Assembly: GCF_009905605.1 (NCBI RefSeq)
Contig: NZ_JAAAKZ010000012.1
Span: 62,001-126,000, forward strand
Origin: Runella sp. CRIBMP
GTDB lineage: Bacteria; Bacteroidota; Bacteroidia; Cytophagales; Spirosomataceae
DNA length: 64,000 bases
Direction: 5' to 3'
Shown here: piece by piece, positions 44,110-53,657 of the stretch
Layout of the letters: every line of letters begins with the position of its first letter
How positions within the stretch are numbered: position 1 is the first letter of the stretch
Translations under genes and position numbers: made by a program
Notes under the pieces: generated by a model
Databases searched by the model: none
Told to the model about the DNA's origin: nothing
What the model saw: only the letters and a program-made list of their open reading frames with translations

Positions 44110-45198
44110 TTACAATTTACTTACAACCCCTTCTTTATCAGGCGTTTTATTATAATGCCATTTTCCTTTAACGGTACCGTTGTCGAGCAGCCACACACCC
44201 GGATTGGAGCGCGAAATGGTTTTCAGTACGGTACCATCGGCAAAGAAATAAGGAACATCCAGCGCGTAGGCTTTACGGATTTCCTGAATTTCGGCATCGC
44301 TGTTGGAGGTTAAAATCAATGATTCAACGTCGGTACCTTTCAATGAATTCACCAGCGAACGAATCTTTGCCAAACTAGCGCCATTGAGGTCGGGGCCGTT
44401 TTTAATGATGATGATGAGCTTTTTCCCTTTGAAGGTTTCTTGCGTAAAATCTCCCTCATTGTTCCACACTTTATAATCCGTAATTTTGGGCTTGGCATTT
44501 TCGTTGATAAGCACCATTTCTTTGTACTTATAGGTTGTATCAGTCGGAAATTTCTCAAACTCTTCCGATTTTCCGTCTTTTTCCATGATGTATTTGTAGC
44601 GCAACGGCTCCGAAGGCTGCATCAATTGCGGAATGTTGTTACCGATTTTGTAGGGCAAAAAATCAAAAGGTGGCAAGTAGCGAATGGCATAAATGGCCAA
44701 CGCCAGCGAAAAAATAGCCGAAAAGCCCACCAACGAGCCCGTCAAAAGATTTCGGAAGACTTTTCGTTGCCAAATGAGGAACAAAATCAGCACCAACAGG
44801 ATAACGTCTTTGGTAAAAGAAGTCCAAGGCTTGAGTTTAAGGAAATCACCGAAACAGCCGCAATCAGTCACTTTGTTGTAATAGGCAGAATAGAACGTCA
44901 AAAACGTAAAGAAAATAATCAGCGCTAAGAGAATCCAATTGACCACTTTAAGCCGCCACGACACGAGAAGCGCCACTCCCAAAATCACCTCAGCGGCGCA
45001 CATCAACACCGAAAAATACAATGCATAAGGCACCAACGACATCCAAAAATCGTGCATTGCTGGAAAATCGGCGGCAAACACTTCAAAGTATTCTTCCAGT
45101 TTGATTTGCGTACCGACGGGGTCATTGAGTTTGACCAATCCCGAAAAAATAAAAATGCCCCCAACCAGGAAGCGAACAATGTGGGCTACTATTTTCAT
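44110..45198 (-). CDS. BT_3928-family protein (DoxX membrane domain plus thioredoxin-like domain)
   Basis: 362 residues. Residues 1-150 are the DoxX-like four-helix membrane domain (RFLVGGIFIFSGLVKLNDPV, DCGCFGDFLKLKPWTSF). The C-terminal half, from about 215, has a thioredoxin-like region (KGKKLIIIIKNGPDLNGASL) without a CxxC. In Bacteroidota the BT_3928 gene commonly sits near DUF1599 and folP, as it does here. Probably an envelope redox or maturation factor. Confidence 0.85.
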   Translation of the reverse strand: MKIVAHIVRFLVGGIFIFSGLVKLNDPVGTQIKLEEYFEVFAADFPAMHDFWMSLVPYALYFSVLMCAAEVILGVALLVSWRLKVVNWILLALIIFFTFLTFYSAYYNKVTDCGCFGDFLKLKPWTSFTKDVILLVLILFLIWQRKVFRNLLTGSLVGFSAIFSLALAIYAIRYLPPFDFLPYKIGNNIPQLMQPSEPLRYKYIMEKDGKSEEFEKFPTDTTYKYKEMVLINENAKPKITDYKVWNNEGDFTQETFKGKKLIIIIKNGPDLNGASLAKIRSLVNSLKGTDVESLILTSNSDAEIQEIRKAYALDVPYFFADGTVLKTISRSNPGVWLLDNGTVKGKWHYNKTPDKEGVVSKL

Positions 45199-45322
45199 TA
45201 ATCAGTGGGTTCGTTATTTATCTTTTGAAATTTTAAAAAATCATCAATCATAATCACATCTCTCAAATTCTTGAGGTCTGTGGGCTATCACTATGCTGTG
45301 GACAACAAAAATTCATTGTTTT

Positions 45323-45514
45323 CTAAATCCATGAAACTTTGCGAATAACAATTTCCCTTTTGAGCGATTTTTTTATCCCCATAAATGCCCTGAATTTCGC
45401 TCTTTCTTCAAAGAACCGCACAAAGCGCTCATCAGGTGTTTCCTGTAGCCCCCGTTGAAGCATCGCCTCATAAGGTTCGTTCAGATTTTTAAAGATGGTT
45501 ATTTTACGCTTCAT
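45323..45514 (-). CDS. Small basic hypothetical protein
   Basis: 63 residues starting MKRKITIFKNLNEPYEAML. The KRKITIFK start and charged helical middle recall small Bacteroidota proteins found next to AbiEii-type nucleotidyltransferases, where they are antitoxin-like. No toxin gene is beside it here, so it may be a remnant or have another role. Confidence 0.45.
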   Translation of the reverse strand: MKRKITIFKNLNEPYEAMLQRGLQETPDERFVRFFEERAKFRAFMGIKKSLKREIVIRKVSWI

Positions 45515-45580
45515 AAAAGGCTCCTTTTGTTGAGTTGCATAAATTTCAAAAATCAGGCCAGAAAAGAATCCTATTTAGTC

Positions 45581-46138
45581 TTAAACCGCCAAGCCTAGTT
45601 TTATCAGGCAAAAAACCGAATAATTGATAATGTCCTGATACCCTGACTTTACACCTTCAGAGATGATAGTTACGCCTTCATTGTCTTCTATCTGCTTGAT
45701 TCTAAACAACTTCATCAAAACAATATCGGTCATGCTACTCACGCGCATATCGCGCCAAGCTTCGCCATAATCATGGTTTTTGTTAAACAGCAATTCATAG
45801 ACCTCATTCATCTGAGCGTCGTACAGTTCAGTCAGTTCGGCCGCCGTAAAATCTGTCCTTTTGTTATCTCCTAACTGAATCTGAATCAGAGCCATAACGC
45901 AATAATTGATGATACCAATAAACTCGGGCACTTCCCCTTCGTCTACTTTCGAAAAGCCATTTTCCTGCAACGTCCGTATGCGTTGCGCTTTGATAAAAAT
46001 TTGGTCTGTAATGGACGGCAATCGCAAAATTCGCCAAGAAGGGCCGTAGTCTTGGTTTTTTTTAGTGAAAATATCTTTGCAACGAGTCATTACACTCCGA
46101 TATTCGCGCTCGGTTTTACTTTGGTCATTCATAGTCAT
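45581..46138 (-). CDS. DUF1599-family protein
   Basis: 185 residues from the ATG at 46138 (or 46132). It has an internal duplication: CKDIFTKKNQDYGPSWRILR (about 25-45) and LLFNKNHDYGEAWRDMRVS (about 115-135), each with DYG-x-x-WR. These repeats resemble MazG-like NTP-pyrophosphatase helices; the family is restricted to Bacteroidota and neighbours folP. Divergent from folP with 117 bp between. Confidence 0.9.
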   Translation of the reverse strand: MTMNDQSKTEREYRSVMTRCKDIFTKKNQDYGPSWRILRLPSITDQIFIKAQRIRTLQENGFSKVDEGEVPEFIGIINYCVMALIQIQLGDNKRTDFTAAELTELYDAQMNEVYELLFNKNHDYGEAWRDMRVSSMTDIVLMKLFRIKQIEDNEGVTIISEGVKSGYQDIINYSVFCLIKLGLAV

Positions 46139-46255
46139 TAGATTCACGTCAAAAAAAGGTCAAGTGTGGTGTATCCATCATTTATTGTTTTTAATCAATT
46201 TTATGACTTTACGTGGACTACAAATGACAATTTGTGACTTTTTCGCCGCTAAATT

Positions 46256-47092
46256 ATGAAAAAAACGCTGAACATCGGTGGTAAATTACTGGACTTGTCA
46301 ACGCCGCAAGTCATGGGAATCATGAATATTACCCCTGATTCATTTTATTCAGAAAGCCGAGTTAATCAACTCGACGAAGCTTACAAGAAGGCGGAACGTA
46401 TGCTCTCAGAAGGGGCTTCCATACTAGATTTGGGTGGACACTCTACGCGGCCCGGTGCTGATGCCGTCAGTGAGGAAGAAGAACGTAAACGCATTTTGCC
46501 CGTGGTAGAAATGCTTCGCAAAAATTTCCCCAATGCTATCCTCTCCATTGATACCTTTCGGGCGTCGGTAGCACGGCAGGCGGTAGAAGCGGGCGCGCAT
46601 ATCATCAACGACATTGCGGGTGGAAACCTTGACCCACAGATGTTTGAAACGGTGGCGGCGCTCAACGTTCCGTACATCCTGATGCACAGTCGCGGTACGC
46701 CCCAAACCATGAAAGACCTCAATCAATACGAGGATTTGGTGACGGATGTCTTGCGTGAATTACAGGCAAAAATTTATCAACTTCAACAGTTTGGCGTCAA
46801 AGACATTGTGGCTGATATGGGGTTTGGATTTGCCAAAAACGCCGACCAAAATTACGTTTTATTGAACGAACTGAAATCGTTTAAAGCGCTCAATGTGCCC
46901 ATTCTAGCGGGGGTTTCGCGCAAGTCCATGATTTGGCGAAAACTTAATATTACGCCCGACCAATCGCTCAATGGAACAACCGTTTTGAACACCGTGGCGC
47001 TGCTCAACGGTGCAAGTATTTTACGGGTACACGATGTAAGAGAAGCGGTTGAAGCGGTAAAATTGGTGGGTTTGCTACGACACGACTATTGA
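46256..47092 (+). CDS. folP: Dihydropteroate synthase
   Basis: 278 residues. MGIMNITPDSFYSESR, GASILDLGGHSTRPGA and IDTFRASVARQAVEAGAHII are the canonical substrate-binding loops. SRKSMIW is the pterin/phosphate-binding segment. Target of sulfonamides. A hairpin terminator follows. Confidence 0.96.
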   Translation: MKKTLNIGGKLLDLSTPQVMGIMNITPDSFYSESRVNQLDEAYKKAERMLSEGASILDLGGHSTRPGADAVSEEEERKRILPVVEMLRKNFPNAILSIDTFRASVARQAVEAGAHIINDIAGGNLDPQMFETVAALNVPYILMHSRGTPQTMKDLNQYEDLVTDVLRELQAKIYQLQQFGVKDIVADMGFGFAKNADQNYVLLNELKSFKALNVPILAGVSRKSMIWRKLNITPDQSLNGTTVLNTVALLNGASILRVHDVREAVEAVKLVGLLRHDY

Positions 47093-47101
47093 AAATAGTA
47101 A

Positions 47102-47133
47102 GACTTTCCAAGTTTAAAAAAACTTGGAAAGTC
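47102..47133. terminator. Bidirectional hairpin between folP and doxX-like gene
   Basis: GACTTTCCAAGTTT / AAACTTGGAAAGTC, perfect 14-bp stem with an AAAA loop. No long T-run on the plus side, so termination efficiency is uncertain; the word also resembles interspersed hairpins in this group. Confidence 0.6.
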
Positions 47134-47147
47134 GGTAAGTAATACCG

Positions 47148-47567
47148 TCAGAATCTTCTTTTTTGGTACAAAGATTTATCCAGCGAATATTTTCCTGGGC
47201 CTATCAACAAAATCGTTGTATAAGGAATCAGAAACAGAAGCGCGTGTTCTTTCTCACTCAGCGGCTCGCCGGCGTGCATCATAAAGGCCACTACCATAAA
47301 ATGAATAATTTCAATCAAACAGGCCACCCGAGTCCATAGCCCAAGTATGACCAAAATCGGGGCAATCACTTCGCCCACTACCGCCAAGGCGTGCGAAACC
47401 TGCGCCCCTACGTGCAGGGGGTCGGGAAAACCATCGGCACCGTTCAATAAACTCAACAACTTGTCGTATCCGTGCGTAAGCAGCAACAACGGAACACACA
47501 CCCTCAACACCAAAACACCCCAATCCGTGTAGGCAACTTTTGAATTTGGTTTAAAGAAATCAAACAT
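47148..47567 (-). CDS. DoxX-family membrane protein
   Basis: 139 residues from the ATG at 47567; the longer frame to 47618 has a non-homologous leader. Four helices, with VLRVCVPLLLLTHGYDKLLS at the N-terminus and PILVILGLWTRVACLIEIIH in the middle. DoxX-like proteins are membrane redox or quinone-associated proteins of poorly known function. Confidence 0.85.
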   Translation of the reverse strand: MFDFFKPNSKVAYTDWGVLVLRVCVPLLLLTHGYDKLLSLLNGADGFPDPLHVGAQVSHALAVVGEVIAPILVILGLWTRVACLIEIIHFMVVAFMMHAGEPLSEKEHALLFLIPYTTILLIGPGKYSLDKSLYQKRRF

Positions 47568-47639
47568 AGCCGGATAATTTTTAAGTGGAATAATAGAAAC
47601 GGTAAATGCTGGGTTCACAGTGTACAGAAAAACTAACTT

Positions 47640-50147
47640 CTAATTTCCGCCCAAGATGTAAATCTTATTCTTTTCGGTTGTCAAATCGTAAACGAATCCA
47701 CTTGCTTCGGGGGTAGTGGTTTGATATTTATTTTCAAACACGGCATAAAACGAATTAGGGTTGTTGCCCTTGGCTGGCTGAAGTTTGGCATTGGGCAGTG
47801 CATTGGGCAGTTTCAATCGACAATTGCCGCCTAATGTTGATTTTATGATTAAACGCGTGATTTTTCCGTCTTTCCACACCATGTCGAGCTCAAAACCACC
47901 GCGTGCTTTCAAGCATTTTACTTCGCCCGTGGCCCATGCGTCGGGCAAGGCAGGCAGCACATTAATTAACCCATCTTGGCTTTGAAGCAACATTTCTGCA
48001 ATGCCCGAAGTGCCCCCAAAATTCCCGTCAATCTGAAACGGCGGGTGTGCACAAAATAAATTGAGGTACGTACCGCCCCCATTGGCATAGTCAGTACCTT
48101 CTACGCCCGTCACTTTGAGCAATTCACGTAAGAGTTTATAGGCGTGGTTGCCGTCGTGGAGTCGTGCCCAAAAGTTAATTTTCCAAGATTTGCTCCAACC
48201 CGTACCGCCATCCCCGCGCAACTCAAGGGTTTTGCGGGCGGCATCGGTAAACTTAGGCGTCCGCAAGGGAGAAATGTAACGGCCAGGGTGCAGCGCAAAC
48301 AGGTGCGAAACATGACGGTGTTGCGGTTCTTGATCTTCCCAATCTTTGTACCATTCCTGCAAATTTCCTTTTTTACCAATCTGCAATGGAAACAGGTTTT
48401 GTAGTCTTTCTTCCAAAGTCTTGCATAACTCCGCGTCAACTTTGAGGTGTTCGGCCGCGTGAATTACGTTTGTAAACACATCGTAGACCAAAGCCATGTC
48501 CATCGTCGTGGCCACCGATACGGATTGTTTTACGCCTTTGTCAGTAATAAAAATGTTTTCTGGCGAGGTAGAAGGCGACGTAATCCATTTACCATTAGCA
48601 TCTTTGACCAGCCAGTCCAAACAAAACTGAGCGGCATCGCGCATGAGCGGATAGGCATAGTTTTTTAAGTAGGCTTCGTTGCCCGAATACACATAGTGCT
48701 CCCACAAATGCTGGCTCAACCACGCGCCGCCCATGGCCCAGTTGGCCCACGACGGACTCCCTTTGCCTTTGTCGCCCACGGGATTGGATGCCCCCCAGAT
48801 GTCTGAATTGTGGTGAACTGTCCAGCCGCTCATGCCATAAAAATTCTTGGCTGTTTCGCGTCCCGTTGCGGCAGCGCCAGCTATCCAATCGGTAAAGGTG
48901 GTGTGCAACTCCGAGAGGTTGGCGGCTTCGGCGGGCCAATAGTTCATTTGTGCGTTGATGTTGGTGGTGTAATTACTGCTCCACGGCGGACGAGTCATGG
49001 GATTCCAAATTCCTTGCAAGTTGGCGGGAATGCCGCCTGGCCGTGAACTTGAAATCAACAAATATCGCCCAAAATCAAAATACAACGCCTCCAATTGCGG
49101 GTCATTTCCCATTTGAGCGTAGCGAACCAACCGCGAATCCATCGGCAAGAATGCCGCTTCGCCCGATTGACCAAGGGTTAGTTTTACCCGATTAAAATAC
49201 TTCTGATAATCGGCAATGTGTGCCTTCCGAATCAACTCAATAGATTTGGCTGACGCTTTTTTTAGATACGATTCCACCAACGCTTTCTCATCTCGTCCTT
49301 GGCTATCGGGGCATTTATCGAAGCCATTGAAACTGGTAGCGGCAGTAATGAGCAAAATAGCTTCGGTGGCATTGCTGATGCTGAGCCCTGATGTGTCGGC
49401 AGTTACTTTTCCGTCGGTGGTTTGCACCTTGACGCGCCAATCAAAACGCATTCCTTTACATCCCGATGGGTCCTCATAATATACAGGTTTGGCATTGTAA
49501 TTCACATAATTAGGGTCAGCATGAGCGGGCGCTTTTCCGCGCATACTGAGTTCATTTTTCCCCGTTATTTGTTTAAGCAATGGGTGCGGGCTTTTGGTAG
49601 ACGCCGAAAAATTCAATTTTCCTTTTTGCGACGCCGTCAAACGAAGCACAATGACTTGGTCGGGTGCCGACACAAACAACTCGCGGCTATAAGTGACACC
49701 CTCAATCGTAAACTGCGTGTGCGCCGTGGCATTTTGCAGGTCTAAATCGCGAAAATAAGCGCTGGGCTGCGCATCGAAAGGCTGTTTTATGAGCAAATCG
49801 CCCAGGGGCTGATAGGCCTCGGTATAAAGGCCCTGAATCTTTTGTAATTCTTTGGAGGCCGTTTCGTACTCTTCCCGATTGAGCGCTTCCCGCACCGCTG
49901 GCAAATGTTTAATGGCATCAGGGTTGGGATTTTTCTCCACGGGGCCGCCCGACCAGAGCGTTTCTTCGTTCAGCTGCAGCAGCTCTTCATTGACCCTACC
50001 AAACGTCATAACCCCCAATCGGCCATTTCCTACGGGCAAGGCCTCGTTCCAGTTACGGGCGGGTTGTTTATAATAAATAGGAGCTTGAGCAAAGGCGCTG
50101 CAAAGCGTTAATAGACAGAAGACTAGCGGGAAAAAGCTTTTTTTCAT
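47640..50147 (-). CDS. Glycoside hydrolase family 95 (alpha-L-fucosidase/galactosidase type)
   Basis: 835 residues. Signal peptide [20 protein letters not shown]. The N-terminal beta-sandwich opens [20 protein letters not shown] and [11 protein letters not shown], the classic GH95 start. The (alpha/alpha)6 barrel holds [27 protein letters not shown] and [17 protein letters not shown]. It cleaves terminal fucose or galactose from plant or animal glycans in the periplasm. The SGNH esterase gene lies 38 bp upstream, so the pair can deacetylate and trim the same polysaccharide. Confidence 0.93.
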   Translation of the reverse strand: MKKSFFPLVFCLLTLCSAFAQAPIYYKQPARNWNEALPVGNGRLGVMTFGRVNEELLQLNEETLWSGGPVEKNPNPDAIKHLPAVREALNREEYETASKELQKIQGLYTEAYQPLGDLLIKQPFDAQPSAYFRDLDLQNATAHTQFTIEGVTYSRELFVSAPDQVIVLRLTASQKGKLNFSASTKSPHPLLKQITGKNELSMRGKAPAHADPNYVNYNAKPVYYEDPSGCKGMRFDWRVKVQTTDGKVTADTSGLSISNATEAILLITAATSFNGFDKCPDSQGRDEKALVESYLKKASAKSIELIRKAHIADYQKYFNRVKLTLGQSGEAAFLPMDSRLVRYAQMGNDPQLEALYFDFGRYLLISSSRPGGIPANLQGIWNPMTRPPWSSNYTTNINAQMNYWPAEAANLSELHTTFTDWIAGAAATGRETAKNFYGMSGWTVHHNSDIWGASNPVGDKGKGSPSWANWAMGGAWLSQHLWEHYVYSGNEAYLKNYAYPLMRDAAQFCLDWLVKDANGKWITSPSTSPENIFITDKGVKQSVSVATTMDMALVYDVFTNVIHAAEHLKVDAELCKTLEERLQNLFPLQIGKKGNLQEWYKDWEDQEPQHRHVSHLFALHPGRYISPLRTPKFTDAARKTLELRGDGGTGWSKSWKINFWARLHDGNHAYKLLRELLKVTGVEGTDYANGGGTYLNLFCAHPPFQIDGNFGGTSGIAEMLLQSQDGLINVLPALPDAWATGEVKCLKARGGFELDMVWKDGKITRLIIKSTLGGNCRLKLPNALPNAKLQPAKGNNPNSFYAVFENKYQTTTPEASGFVYDLTTEKNKIYILGGN

Positions 50148-50185
50148 GCAGATTGAGATTAATTAATCATTTAAAATCAGCAGCA

Positions 50186-50968
50186 TTATTTTTTCAAATA
50201 CTGTTTCAGAGAACATTTTTTCAGGGATTTCAATCCCTTCACCACCGAAGAAGCGTTTAGTTTTGCTCCTGCTTCATTGGTGTGGGTATTGTCTTTGGGA
50301 GTAAAGAATTCATTCTTTACTTTCTCCTCTCCCACGGCTTCGTATTGGGGCACAATCAGGCCAAACAAATCAAGGTAAAACGCTCCGTTGGAGGCGGCAA
50401 CGGCTTCGGCCCATTGCCGATGCCCCGCTTCTGAAGTGGCTATTTTGCCTTCTTTCCAACTGTTGCGCGGTACGGGCGAACAGATAATTGGAATCGCTCC
50501 TTTGGCTTTGGTTTCGTCAACATACTTGCGCATATACCAACCGTAGCTATGAACAATCTCGTGCTTTTTGGTCAAAAGATTATCAATTTCTTCGGTTTCT
50601 TCTCCCAATCCTTTGATGGTTCCACGGGCGCGGGTGGAGTCGTTGATGGCGCTGTTGTCATTGTGGCCAAACTGCATAATTACAAAATCGCCAGGCTTGA
50701 GGTCGGTCAGAATTTTATCCCAACGACCTTCCGTGATAAAAGTACGACTGCTGCGCCCTCCGATGGCGTGATTTTCGAGGTGTATCCGGGTCGTGTCAAA
50801 ATGTTCATGGAGAAAACTTCCCCATCCCCACATATTATCTTGTCCTCTTCCAGAGCCATTTTTAACGGTCGAATCGCCAATAATGTACAGGGTAGGTTTG
50901 GGAGATACGGCGGCGATGATTCCCCAGAGAAGAAGAATGGAGGCAAACAAAGAGTAGATAGTTTTCAT
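50186..50968 (-). CDS. SGNH/GDSL rhamnogalacturonan acetylesterase-like
   Basis: 260 residues from the ATG at 50968 (a longer frame adds 14 residues). Signal segment IYSLFASILLLWGIIAAV, then block I YIIGDSTVKNG (catalytic Ser), block III VIMQFGHNDNS, and block V PKDNTHTNEAGAK (Asp, His). The GDSTV wording is that of rhamnogalacturonan acetylesterases. First gene of the pair with GH95. Confidence 0.92.
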   Translation of the reverse strand: MKTIYSLFASILLLWGIIAAVSPKPTLYIIGDSTVKNGSGRGQDNMWGWGSFLHEHFDTTRIHLENHAIGGRSSRTFITEGRWDKILTDLKPGDFVIMQFGHNDNSAINDSTRARGTIKGLGEETEEIDNLLTKKHEIVHSYGWYMRKYVDETKAKGAIPIICSPVPRNSWKEGKIATSEAGHRQWAEAVAASNGAFYLDLFGLIVPQYEAVGEEKVKNEFFTPKDNTHTNEAGAKLNASSVVKGLKSLKKCSLKQYLKK

Positions 50969-51213
50969 GGTATTTAGCGATTTATAGAATTCAAAAGAGC
51001 GTAAAAACAACTCTTTTACTATGAATTGTTTTGTACTTTTCGTTGTGAGTTGATTTTATTACTACGCAAAAAAGAAAATGCAATGATAGGTATTAGGCGG
51101 AAAACATGGTAATCAAAATTACTAATCAACTGATAATCAATTTATAACCATCTATGATAGATAACGATTAGCGATTAACAGACACACAAATACCTAAAAG
51201 CGAGAAGAATGTG

Positions 51214-51222
51214 TAATTTTGC
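51214..51222 (+). promoter_or_regulatory. -7 element upstream of dxr (TAATTTTGC)
   Basis: Fits TAnnTTTGC and lies 21 bp before the dxr ATG. No convincing -33 TTG. Confidence 0.4.
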
Positions 51223-51243
51223 TCACGATTATCTGCTTACTGC

Positions 51244-52413
51244 ATGAAGTTCCCTCAAAAACATTTAGCCATTCTCGGCTCAACGGGTTCCATCGGAACC
51301 CAAGCCCTCGACGTAATAGCCGCCAACCCCGACGCCTTCTGCGTTGAGATTCTCACCGCCCAAAACAACGCTGAATTGCTGATTCAGCAAGCAGGACAGT
51401 TTCGTCCCAACGTGGTGGTTATTGCTAACGAAGACTTATACGACAAGGTTTTTGATGCCCTCGACCCACTCGGTATCAAAGTCTACGCGGGTTCGAAAGC
51501 CATCGCTGATGTGGTTCAAATGGACACCATTGATACCGTTTTGACCTCAATGGTGGGGTATTCGGGACTGATTCCGACCGTCAAAGCCATTGAAGCAGGC
51601 AAACAGATTGCCTTAGCCAACAAAGAAACCCTCGTTGTAGCGGGCGAGTTGGTGACGGCCCTCGCCCAAAAGAAAGGCGTCAGCATTTATCCCGTGGACT
51701 CCGAGCATTCCGCGATTTTTCAATGCCTAGTGGGTGAATTTCATAATCCCATCGAAAAGATTTTCCTGACTGCTTCTGGTGGGCCATTTCGAGGTAAAAC
51801 CCGCGATGAACTACTGCACGTAACCAAAGCACAAGCCCTAAAACATCCCAATTGGAGTATGGGGGCTAAAATCACCATCGACTCTGCCTCCCTGATGAAC
51901 AAAGGGCTAGAGGTGATTGAAGCCAAATGGCTGTTTGGTTTAGATGTTTCACAAATTGAAGTAGTAGTGCACCCACAAAGCATCATTCATTCTATGGTGC
52001 AGTTTGAGGATGGCAGCATCAAAGCCCAGATGGGCCTGCCCGATATGCGCTTGCCGATTCAATTTGCGCTCACGTACCCGCACCGCCTGCCAGCTGATTT
52101 TCCTCGGTTCAACTTCGCCAATTATCCCGCGCTGACGTTTGAACAACCCGATTTGAAAACTTTTCGTAATTTGCAATTCGCTTTTGATGCCATCGAGCGG
52201 GGCGGAAACATGGCCTGTATCGTCAATGCCGCCAATGAAGTAGCCGTAGCCGCTTTTCTTCGCGACGAGATTGGATTTCTGGAAATGTCGGACCTTATCG
52301 AAACTTGTATGCAACGCGTGACGTTTATACAACAGCCAACGCTCGATGATTACATCGAAACCGACGCCGAAACCCGAAAAGTAGCCGAAAATTGGGGCAA
52401 CATTCATATTTAG
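51244..52413 (+). CDS. dxr: 1-deoxy-D-xylulose-5-phosphate reductoisomerase
   Basis: 389 residues. AILGSTGSIGTQALDVI is the NADPH-binding start, ALANKETLVVAG and PVDSEHSAIFQCL carry the metal ligands, and TIDSASLMNKGLEVIEAKWL FG follows. Second step of the MEP isoprenoid pathway. In many Bacteroidota rseP follows directly; here two Uma2 genes intervene. Confidence 0.97.
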   Translation: MKFPQKHLAILGSTGSIGTQALDVIAANPDAFCVEILTAQNNAELLIQQAGQFRPNVVVIANEDLYDKVFDALDPLGIKVYAGSKAIADVVQMDTIDTVLTSMVGYSGLIPTVKAIEAGKQIALANKETLVVAGELVTALAQKKGVSIYPVDSEHSAIFQCLVGEFHNPIEKIFLTASGGPFRGKTRDELLHVTKAQALKHPNWSMGAKITIDSASLMNKGLEVIEAKWLFGLDVSQIEVVVHPQSIIHSMVQFEDGSIKAQMGLPDMRLPIQFALTYPHRLPADFPRFNFANYPALTFEQPDLKTFRNLQFAFDAIERGGNMACIVNAANEVAVAAFLRDEIGFLEMSDLIETCMQRVTFIQQPTLDDYIETDAETRKVAENWGNIHI

Positions 52414-52419
52414 GAGATT

Positions 52420-52995
52420 ATGCAAACACCGGTGCTGATAAAAATGGGGGATTTAATGACTGACGAGGAGTTTTTTACTTTTTGTCAGTTGAACGATACC
52501 CTTGACTTTGAACGCGATAGTGAGCGCAACATTATTTGTATGTCACCAACAGGCTCTTCTACTGGAAATACTACTTCAACCATTCTGGGTGAACTTTATT
52601 TTTGGAACAAACAATCAAATCTTGGCTATTGCTTTGATTCATCTACTGGCTTTCTAATGCCCAACGACGCCGTTCGTTCACCAGATGCGGCTTGGATAAA
52701 AAAAGAACGATGGGAAAAGCTTACTAACGAACAAAAAGAAAAATTTGCTCCGCTTTGCCCCGATTTTGTGGTGGAAGTCCGCTCCAAAACGGATAGTTTA
52801 ACGTATTTGCAAGACAAAATGAATGAATACATTACCAACGGATGCCGTTTGGGATGGCTCATCGACCGTTTAGAAGAGAAAACGTACATTTACCGTCTAA
52901 ATAAAGACGTTGAAACTGTAGAGACGTTCGAGTCTGTTCTCAATGGTGAAGAGGTTCTGCCCAATTTTGTTTTTGAACTTAAATGGATTCAATAA
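52420..52995 (+). CDS. Uma2-family endonuclease-like protein, copy 1
   Basis: 191 residues. The PD-(D/E)xK-like core has SPDAAWIKKERWE, CPDFVVEVRSKTD (Asp, Glu-x-Lys-like) and MNEYITNGCRLGWLID. The family (DUF820) is a restriction-endonuclease-like fold, abundant in cyanobacteria and Bacteroidota, and of unknown role. It starts 6 bp after the dxr stop. Confidence 0.85.
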   Translation: MQTPVLIKMGDLMTDEEFFTFCQLNDTLDFERDSERNIICMSPTGSSTGNTTSTILGELYFWNKQSNLGYCFDSSTGFLMPNDAVRSPDAAWIKKERWEKLTNEQKEKFAPLCPDFVVEVRSKTDSLTYLQDKMNEYITNGCRLGWLIDRLEEKTYIYRLNKDVETVETFESVLNGEEVLPNFVFELKWIQ

Positions 52996-52999
52996 AATA

Positions 53000-53590
53000 A
53001 TGCCTCAAGTCTTAAACATACCCACCATGGATACCATGAACGACGATGAGTTTTTCGCACTTTGCGAAGCCAATCGCCTAAATGGGATGCATTTTGAAAG
53101 AGATAAGTACGGACACATTATTTTTATGTCACCCCCTGGAACTATCGGAGGCGCACGCGATTTAGACATCGCTATTGAAGTTGGCTATTGGGCCAAACAA
53201 AATAAAACTGGAGTTGCTTTTGGCCCAGCTACTGGTTTTACTCTCCCCGATAGCTCCATTAAGTCGCCTGATGTGGCATGGATTCGAAGAGACAGATGGG
53301 AGCAAATACCTCGTGAATTACGAAAAAAATTTGCTCCCATCTGTCCTGACTTTGTGGTAGAAGTAATGTCAGAATCAGACACTTGGAATGAGCAGAAAGA
53401 TAAAATGCGTGAGTACCTAGTCAATGGCTGCCAGCTCGGCTGGCTCATCAATCCTAATGAGCAAGCCTACATGATTTTTACTCCTCAGAATACCAATCCT
53501 GATAAACAACCGTTTGGAATTATCAACGGCGGTGACGTGTTAGAAGGATTAACGATTGATTTGAGAACCATTTTTGAAGACATAGGATAA
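53000..53590 (+). CDS. Uma2-family endonuclease-like protein, copy 2
   Basis: 196 residues from the ATG at 53000; the longer frame overlaps copy 1. It has the same core: SPDVAWIRRDRWE, CPDFVVEVMSESDTW, MREYLVNGCQLGWLINP. It is a tandem paralogue of the preceding gene, starting 4 bp after it. The dxr - Uma2 - Uma2 - rseP packing suggests co-transcription. Confidence 0.85.
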   Translation: MPQVLNIPTMDTMNDDEFFALCEANRLNGMHFERDKYGHIIFMSPPGTIGGARDLDIAIEVGYWAKQNKTGVAFGPATGFTLPDSSIKSPDVAWIRRDRWEQIPRELRKKFAPICPDFVVEVMSESDTWNEQKDKMREYLVNGCQLGWLINPNEQAYMIFTPQNTNPDKQPFGIINGGDVLEGLTIDLRTIFEDIG

Positions 53591-53657
53591 GAAAACGGCG
53601 TTAAAGAAAACGACGTTGCCCAACAGAAAAAACAATACAAACTCACAAAAACACAGA

